This document shows, one piece after another, positions 7,217-11,601 of a DNA stretch of 11,601 nucleotides. The position numbers and the translations under genes were made by a program. Within the stretch, counting starts at the first letter, position 1. The number at the start of each line of letters is the position of its first letter. The DNA is from Gammaproteobacteria bacterium. Its GTDB lineage: Bacteria > Pseudomonadota > Gammaproteobacteria > J113. The stretch lies in the NCBI GenBank assembly GCA_003694425.1, contig RFJX01000103.1:1-11601 (forward strand), given 5' to 3'. The notes beneath the pieces were generated by a model. It did not search any database and was not told the origin of the DNA. It saw only the letters and a list, made by a program, of their open reading frames with translations.

Positions 7217-9775
7217 TCAAAGATCCCGCCGGAACACGGCGCTGCGCGACGTGGCCAGGATGTCCCAGCCCGGGCGGTGTGCCTTGTCGGTCTTGCGCAC
7301 GTTGCAGAGCACGGTGTTGTAGGCGAACGCGCCCGCCGGGCTCGGGTTGTCCAAGGTCAGGAAGTCGGGGTTCCCCGCCCGGTCCGAGCCGTCCTCGGCG
7401 ATGTCCATCCAGGCGCCCTCGTGCAGCACCACCACGCCGGGCATCACCCGCTCGGTCACATAGACCGGCACCACCACCGAGCCGCGCTCGTTGTAGACCT
7501 CGACCGTGTCGCCGGTCTGGATGCCCAGCTTGCGGGCATCGGACGCGTTCATCGTCAGCTCCTGGCTGTAGGTCTCGCGCAGCCAGGGGATGTTGTTGAA
7601 GATCGAATGCGTCCGCCACCGCGGGTGCGGCGAAACCATGTGGAAGGGGTAGTCCTTGGTCTTGGGCGAGTTCAGGCTCTCCCAAGGCTCGATCCACTTC
7701 GGGATCGGCGGGATCGGGTAGCCGTACTGGGTCTTGGTCCAGTCCTTGATCTGGGCCAGCGTCGTCGAGAAGATCTCGATCTTGCCCGAGGGTGTGGGCC
7801 AGGGCACCCCCTTCTCGACCTGCTCGCGGAAGGCCACGTGCGGCTCCGGCAGGCGGAACTTGTAGACCCCCCGGCGCTTGAACTCCTCCCAGGTGATCTC
7901 GACCCCCTGGTGATGGCGCACCCGCTCCCACCATTCGGCGAGATAGGCCTCGTCCACGGGATCGGGGTTGTAGAAGTAGTCCCGCGTGGCCTTCGGGTTG
8001 TAGGCCGGCCCGAAGCCGAGCCGGTAGGCGAGCTCGGTGAAGATCTGGAAGTCGGTCTTCGACTCGCCGAGCGGCTCGATCACCTTCGGCCGGTGGATGT
8101 AGTAGTGGCCCTTGTACCAGGGGAGGGCGACGTCGTGGCGCTCGAAATGCGTCGCCACCGGCAGCAGGAAGTCGGCCCAGAGCCCGGTCGGGGTGATCGT
8201 GCTGTCCATGCAGACGAACAGGCTCTCCATGTCGCCTTCCGCCTTGAGCTTGCGGATGGCCTGGATCTCCTTGTTGATGTTCGTCAGCTGGTTGAACCAG
8301 TCGGAGCCCTGCCAGAAGATGCCGCGGATGTTGGGGATCACCCCGTCGAGGTGATCGTTGCGCGGCCACAGGCCGATCTCCTCGCGCTTGACGTTGGGGT
8401 AGTTGAGCACGCAGTGGGCCCAGCGGTCCGACTTGATCGAGGCGAACCAGACGTTGGCCCACTGGTCGTAGGGATAGGCCACCGCCTCGGCGTGCCAGCC
8501 CTTGCCGACCCCCTCGGCGCAGCCGCCGAGCACGCCGATGTTGCCGGTCATGGCCTGCAGCGCGTTGGCCATGCGGGCGTATTGCTCGCCATAGGCGTTG
8601 CGCCCCGGCGCCCAGCTCGCCTTGAGCGCGGCCGGCTTGGTGGTCGCGTACATGTGGGCGAGCTTCTTGATGTCCTCGGCCGGCACCCCGCAGATCTCGG
8701 AGGCCCATTCCGGGGTCTTGGGCTGGCCGTCGAACTTGCCGAGGATGTAGTCCTTGAAGCTCTCCTGCCCCTTGGCCCAGTCGGGCATGGTGCCTTCGTC
8801 CATGCCCTGGACGAAGCGGTTGATGAATTCCTGATCCTGCAGGTTGTTGGTGAAGATGTAGTGCGCCATGCCGGCCATCATGGCCGCGTCGGTGTTGGGC
8901 CGGATCGGGATCCACCAGGCGTCATAGGCGGCGGCGCTGTCGGTGTACTGCGGATCGACCAGCACGAACTTGCAGCCGCGCTGCTTGGCGAGCCGCATGT
9001 AGTAGAAGGTGTTGCCGCCGTGGAAGGTGTAGGCCGGGTTCCAGCCCCACATGATGATCAGCTTCGAGTGCGCGAAGGCGTCATCCTCGTTGCCGTCGTG
9101 GATGGTGCCGTAGTTGATCCGGCTGGCGAAGGTCGTGCCCTGGTAGGACGGCACCGACCAGGACGAGGTGCGGCAGCCGAACATGCCGAGGAAGCGGCCG
9201 AGCAGTCCCTCGATCTGGTCGGACTTGTGCAGCACGCCGTAGGATGCGCCGGCGTAGGACTGATCGACGAGCGCGGTCGGGCCGTACTTGTTCTTGATGT
9301 AGACCATGCGCTCGGCGATCTCGGACAGCGCCTCGTCCCAGCTCACCCGCTTGAACTTGCCTTCGCCGCGCTTGCCCACCCGCTTCATCGGGTAGAGGAG
9401 CCGCTCGGCCGAGTAGAGCCGCACCCGGTAGCTGCGCCCGCGCAGGCAGGCGCGAAGCTGGGGCATCTGCTCGGTGTCGGTGCCGTAGGCGTCGCCCTGG
9501 TAGCTGCCGTTGTCGGTCGAGAGCCGGACGATCACGTCGCCCTTCTTGTGCGCGACCAGCATGTGGCGCGAGCCGCAGTTGTGGGCGCAGGAGGTGACCA
9601 CCGTCTCGAGCTGATCATCGGTGTAGTAGGGCTCGTAGGCGAAGGCCCGGGCGGGGTGGCGGACACCGTCGGCGACCAGCCCGCCGGCGACGAGCGCCGC
9701 CGAACCCTTGAGGAATCCGCGCCGGCTCGGGGCGAAGGGGCCGGCCGCGGCGTCGGGTCGATCAATCCTGGTCAT
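7217..9775 (-). CDS. dmsA-like: DmsA-like molybdopterin oxidoreductase, Tat-exported catalytic subunit
   Basis: The 852-residue protein starts at the ATG 9775-9773, with AAGGAG seven bases upstream; the frame is open for another 35 codons, but those overlap the cytochrome gene and are Pro/Ser/Arg-rich. It has a twin-arginine leader SRRGFLKG (17-24) followed by a hydrophobic stretch, so export is by Tat as a folded enzyme. The N-terminal Fe-S region reads C63-x3-C67-x3-H71 ... C110 (CAHNCGSRHML, then ACLRGRS). E. coli DmsA has a third cysteine where this protein has His71. DmsA-like blocks continue: YPMKRVGKRGEGKFKRVSWDEA (129-150 region), WIPIRPNTDAA, KTPEWASEICGVPAEDI, ADFLLPVATHFER, TPSGKIEIFS and MPGVVVLHEGAW. 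The likely protein ligand to Mo is Ser210 (SVPSYQGTT), as in DmsA, by rough alignment. The family uses bis-MGD for oxygen-atom transfer or related two-electron chemistry. No DmsC anchor follows; a hexaheme cytochrome precedes. Substrate and direction are unknown. DMSO/TMAO reduction, dimethyl sulfide oxidation or another oxyanion are all open. Confidence 0.93.
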   Translation of the reverse strand: MTRIDRPDAAAGPFAPSRRGFLKGSAALVAGGLVADGVRHPARAFAYEPYYTDDQLETVVTSCAHNCGSRHMLVAHKKGDVIVRLSTDNGSYQGDAYGTDTEQMPQLRACLRGRSYRVRLYSAERLLYPMKRVGKRGEGKFKRVSWDEALSEIAERMVYIKNKYGPTALVDQSYAGASYGVLHKSDQIEGLLGRFLGMFGCRTSSWSVPSYQGTTFASRINYGTIHDGNEDDAFAHSKLIIMWGWNPAYTFHGGNTFYYMRLAKQRGCKFVLVDPQYTDSAAAYDAWWIPIRPNTDAAMMAGMAHYIFTNNLQDQEFINRFVQGMDEGTMPDWAKGQESFKDYILGKFDGQPKTPEWASEICGVPAEDIKKLAHMYATTKPAALKASWAPGRNAYGEQYARMANALQAMTGNIGVLGGCAEGVGKGWHAEAVAYPYDQWANVWFASIKSDRWAHCVLNYPNVKREEIGLWPRNDHLDGVIPNIRGIFWQGSDWFNQLTNINKEIQAIRKLKAEGDMESLFVCMDSTITPTGLWADFLLPVATHFERHDVALPWYKGHYYIHRPKVIEPLGESKTDFQIFTELAYRLGFGPAYNPKATRDYFYNPDPVDEAYLAEWWERVRHHQGVEITWEEFKRRGVYKFRLPEPHVAFREQVEKGVPWPTPSGKIEIFSTTLAQIKDWTKTQYGYPIPPIPKWIEPWESLNSPKTKDYPFHMVSPHPRWRTHSIFNNIPWLRETYSQELTMNASDARKLGIQTGDTVEVYNERGSVVVPVYVTERVMPGVVVLHEGAWMDIAEDGSDRAGNPDFLTLDNPSPAGAFAYNTVLCNVRKTDKAHRPGWDILATSRSAVFRRDL

Positions 9776-9782
9776 TGCGGAA

Positions 9783-9788
9783 CTCCTT
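9783..9788 (-). promoter_or_regulatory. Ribosome binding site of Mo subunit
   Basis: AAGGAG on the minus strand lies seven bases before the ATG at 9775, in the 25-nt gap after the cytochrome gene. It supports the start that places the twin-arginine motif at residues 17-24. Confidence 0.75.
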
Positions 9789-9800
9789 CGCTTCTCCGGC

Positions 9801-11273
9801 TCACTGGCCGGCCTCGGGCAGCTGGTACTCGGGCTTGCTGGTGGTGGGGCGATCCTTGGCCCAGTCAGGGACCTCCTCATCCATGTCGGGCCAGGGATGG
9901 CGCGGGTAGGGGTAGGAGATCTGGTACCACTGCCGCCCGCCGTGGCAGCCGAAGCAGGTGTCGGACTTCTGGCGCGCGAGCTTCTCGATGTTGAGCGCGT
10001 TGAGGTAGCTCACGTTGTGGCGGTTGGTGCGGATCGTCTCGTGGCAGCTCAGGCAGCCGTTGGGCGTCTCGTCGCTCTCGAAGTCGGCGCGCACCTCGGG
10101 CCACGGGCCGCCGAGGCCCATGATCTTCTCGGGATCGGGCATGGCGCCGTGGCACAGCAGGCAGGTCTCCGAGGGGTTCACCATCTTGCGGTTGGTGAAC
10201 TCGGGAACCGCCGGCGCCGTGCCCGCCTGGCGCGTCGGCACCATGTCCGGGCTCTCCTCGCGCGGATCGTTGCCCTTGTGGCAGAAGTTGCAGCGCAGGT
10301 TCATCACCTGCTTGGCGAAGGGGCTCTGCAGGTGCCGCCAGTGGAAGCTGGCCTGCGGGCCCTCGTAGGTGTCGAGGGTCTGGTACCAGGCCAGAACCTG
10401 GTCGGCGCGGACCCCTGCGGGCGAGACCTCGCGCGGCTTGTAGGTCAGGATTTCCTGATGGCAGACGAGGCACTCCTCGTCGCTCGCCTCGTTGATGGCG
10501 GGCGGGAAGTGGATCGGATGATACCGGGCGCGCTGATAGTCCATGCCGGCGTCCACGGCCGCCTTGATCGCGGCGGCCCGCTCGCGGGCACGGGCGATCT
10601 CGTCCGCCGAGCGCGGCGGCGGGTTGCGGAAGGCGGCGAGGATCTCGTCAAGGCCGGAGTCCCCGGCCGCTGCGGCCGCCGTCTCCCCCTGGGCAGCGGA
10701 CGCGGCCGCTGCCGATCCCGCCTGCGCCTTGAGCCAGGCGATGACCGCCTTGCGGTCCTCGGCCTTCTTCAGGCCTGCAAAGCTCATCTTGGTCCCGGGA
10801 ACCGCGGCCTTGGGCTTGGCGAGGAAGGCATCGAGCGCGGCCTCGTCCCAGACGCCGCCCTTGGCCTTGAGCGCGCTTGAGTAGCGGAAGCCCTCGACCG
10901 AGGCGACCGGCCGGCCGACCACGCCATGCAGGTTGGGGCCGGTGCCGTTGCGGCCGCCGGGGTCGGCGTTGTGGCAGGCCTTGCACTTGCGGAAGACCTT
11001 GGCGCCGCGCGCCACCAGATCGTCCGTGCCCGCCTGCGCGAGCCGCGTCGGGGCGGCGGGCGCGCCGGTGGCCCGGGAGGCGGGGGCAGGTGTGCCGTCG
11101 TTGGCGACTGTGGGGCTGGCGGCGGCGACGCGCTCGCGCTCTTGCGTGCCCTCATCCGTTCCCGGCGAGAACAGCTGACCGAGCCCGGTGAGCAGCACGA
11201 TGAACGCCACCACGGTCGCCGCGGCGGCGAGCAACGCCGTGAACCAGCCCAGAATCGTTTCCAAACTCCTCAT
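9801..11273 (-). CDS. Membrane-anchored hexaheme cytochrome c: cytochrome cy-like domain fused to a pentaheme region
   Basis: The 490-residue protein starts at the ATG 11273-11271 with AAGGAG six bases upstream. An uncleaved-looking N-terminal membrane helix (about 9-35, [19 protein letters not shown]) is followed by an Ala/Pro/Thr-rich linker to about 80. Residues 85-185 form a class I cytochrome c: CKACH (97-101), [12 protein letters not shown], and TKMSF with M163 as the probable sixth ligand. Helix, linker and class I domain together match the layout of cytochrome cy. After an Ala-rich spacer comes a second part with five more CxxCH motifs: CLVCH (268-272), CNFCH (328-332), CLLCH (371-375), CLSCH (407-411) and CFGCH (440-444). 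It should face the periplasm. Lying directly upstream of the Mo subunit, it is the natural electron partner of the DmsAB-like pair: the pentaheme part would contact the enzyme and the cy-like part the cytochrome c pool, bc1 or a terminal oxidase. That wiring is inferred. I do not recognise the pentaheme region as a named family. Confidence 0.92.
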   Translation of the reverse strand: MRSLETILGWFTALLAAAATVVAFIVLLTGLGQLFSPGTDEGTQERERVAAASPTVANDGTPAPASRATGAPAAPTRLAQAGTDDLVARGAKVFRKCKACHNADPGGRNGTGPNLHGVVGRPVASVEGFRYSSALKAKGGVWDEAALDAFLAKPKAAVPGTKMSFAGLKKAEDRKAVIAWLKAQAGSAAAASAAQGETAAAAAGDSGLDEILAAFRNPPPRSADEIARARERAAAIKAAVDAGMDYQRARYHPIHFPPAINEASDEECLVCHQEILTYKPREVSPAGVRADQVLAWYQTLDTYEGPQASFHWRHLQSPFAKQVMNLRCNFCHKGNDPREESPDMVPTRQAGTAPAVPEFTNRKMVNPSETCLLCHGAMPDPEKIMGLGGPWPEVRADFESDETPNGCLSCHETIRTNRHNVSYLNALNIEKLARQKSDTCFGCHGGRQWYQISYPYPRHPWPDMDEEVPDWAKDRPTTSKPEYQLPEAGQ

Positions 11274-11279
11274 CGCGCG

Positions 11280-11285
11280 CTCCTT
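11280..11285 (-). promoter_or_regulatory. Ribosome binding site of hexaheme cytochrome
   Basis: AAGGAG on the minus strand, six bases before the ATG at 11273. It fixes the start just before the membrane helix. Confidence 0.75.
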
Positions 11286-11301
11286 CCCGGTTGGTCTGGG
11301 A

Positions 11302-11329
11302 GCGGGCGACCGCCGCAGCGATCGCCCGC
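11302..11329 (-). other. Inverted repeat (hairpin) in the 63-nt intercistronic gap
   Basis: GCGGGCGA (11302-11309) and TCGCCCGC (11322-11329) are perfect complements around a 12-nt loop, between the Met-rich gene stop and the cytochrome ribosome binding site. No T-run follows on the minus strand, so it is not a typical intrinsic terminator. It could stabilise or process the mRNA and let the two genes be expressed at different levels, or it could be chance in GC-rich DNA. Confidence 0.4.
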
Positions 11330-11336
11330 CGGGTGG

Positions 11337-11601
11337 TCACTCGCTCTTCTCTTTGGACTTCTCGTCCTTCTTCTCGGTCGGGGGCACCCATTCGCCGGAC
11401 ATGCCGCCCATGCCCGACATCCCGGACATGCCGCTCATGCCACCCATGCCCGACATGCCGCTCATCCCCGACATGCCGCTCATCCCCGACATCCGGGGCG
11501 AAGCGGTCCACTGGGTGCAGATCCACCGGGCACCCACCGCGCCGGCCATGCCGGACATGCCGCTCATGCCACCCATGCCGGACATGCCGCCCATTCCGGA
11601 C
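11337..11601 (-). CDS. Methionine/glycine/serine repeat protein, N-terminus beyond right edge
   Basis: The frame is open from the TGA at 11339-11337 to the end of the window and codes Ser-Gly before the first visible Met (ATG 11594-11592), so the gene almost certainly starts outside. The visible 88 or so residues hold two runs of the tripeptide Met-(Ser/Gly/Ala)-Gly: six copies, then a 16-residue spacer AVGARWICTQWTASPR, then eleven copies, ending in a charged tail EWVPPTEKKDEKSKEKSE. Serine within the repeats is coded by TCC, TCG and AGC, and glycine by GGC, GGT and GGG, so the repeat is kept at the protein level and is not a fresh DNA slippage product. Methionine-rich chains of this kind can bind soft metals such as Cu(I), but that is only a possibility here. 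It is the first visible gene of the redox operon, 63 nt before the cytochrome. I do not recognise the family and cannot see whether it has a signal peptide. Confidence 0.75.
   Translation of the reverse strand, partial: SGMGGMSGMGGMSGMSGMAGAVGARWICTQWTASPRMSGMSGMSGMSGMSGMGGMSGMSGMSGMGGMSGEWVPPTEKKDEKSKEKSE
11394..11492 (-). repeat. Eleven tandem 9-bp units coding Met-Ser/Gly-Gly
   Basis: Eleven consecutive in-frame ATG-NNN-GGN units: five MSG, one MGG, three MSG, one MGG, one MSG. Third positions and serine codon families vary between units. Expansion or contraction would keep the frame, so length variation between strains is plausible. Confidence 0.85.
11541..11601 (-). repeat. Second Met-x-Gly 9-bp repeat block, continuing past the edge
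   Basis: Six in-frame units (MGG MSG MGG MSG MSG MAG) are complete in 11541-11594, preceded by Ser-Gly codons that indicate at least one more unit beyond the window. It is separated from the larger block by a unique 48-nt spacer that encodes two Trp and the only visible Cys. Confidence 0.8.

Noticed and set aside
7217..9775. Specific naming as dimethyl sulfide dehydrogenase, selenate, chlorate or arsenite oxidoreductase
   Set aside because: The sequence blocks match DmsA best and the likely Mo ligand is Ser rather than the Asp of the type II enzymes; nothing visible identifies the substrate.
9776..9880. Upstream extension of the Mo subunit by 35 residues
   Set aside because: It overlaps the cytochrome gene, is Pro/Ser/Arg-rich and would push the twin-arginine motif too far inside. 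The ATG at 9775 has a well-placed AAGGAG.
6488..9994. A very long open frame on the + strand (over 1,100 codons) opposite the Mo subunit and DmsB-like genes
   Set aside because: It is antisense to two genes with clear family motifs. Its product is His/Val/Asp/Gly/Leu-rich without any recognisable domain, as expected of the complementary strand of GC-rich coding DNA.
11394..11601. CRISPR-like or satellite array
   Set aside because: The 9-bp periodicity is in frame, codes Met-x-Gly throughout with synonymous changes, and has no spacers; it is a coding repeat.

Overview
The window is very GC-rich and comes from a proteobacterium, most likely an alphaproteobacterium. Evidence: a HemY-like TPR protein with a C-terminal four-cysteine knuckle of the alphaproteobacterial type, and a class I cytochrome c domain on a membrane anchor and linker, as in cytochrome cy (CycM/CycY). 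The order (Rhodobacterales, Rhodospirillales or a relative) cannot be fixed from this sequence.

Layout. Positions 1-1476 are housekeeping DNA on the + strand: the 3' part of a hemY-like gene and an intact tRNA-Thr(CGT). From 1509 to the right edge every gene is on the minus strand, with gaps of 63 nt or less and several 4-nt start/stop overlaps, so this looks like one transcription unit read right to left. In transcription order it holds: a Met-Gly-Ser repeat protein (cut by the right edge); a membrane-anchored six-heme cytochrome c (cytochrome cy-like domain plus a five-heme region); a Tat-exported DmsA-like molybdopterin oxidoreductase; a DmsB-like protein with four [4Fe-4S] clusters; a TorD/DmsD-type chaperone; a polyferredoxin-like Fe-S protein; a membrane histidine kinase with a periplasmic CxxCH heme motif; and an NtrC-like response regulator. 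No promoter is visible for the unit, so it probably lies beyond the right edge.

How the parts probably work together. The catalytic pair resembles DMSO reductase (DmsAB), but no DmsC quinol-oxidising anchor is present in the window. The likely electron partner is the hexaheme cytochrome, wired through its cytochrome cy-like domain to the periplasmic cytochrome c pool. The complex could be a reductase fed from that pool or a dehydrogenase feeding it; the substrate cannot be read from the sequence. The chaperone would mature the Mo subunit before Tat export. The two-component pair at the end of the operon is probably a dedicated redox or ligand sensor.

The best candidates for something undescribed are: (1) the anchor-less DmsAB plus cytochrome cy/pentaheme fusion plus Met-rich protein as a respiratory module; (2) a His in place of the third FS0 cluster cysteine of the Mo subunit; (3) a response regulator that has lost the GAFTGA loop, the Walker B acidic pair and the usual arginine fingers, yet keeps its receiver and Fis-type DNA-binding domains; and (4) the kinase with both a c-type heme motif and a three-cysteine PAS domain.
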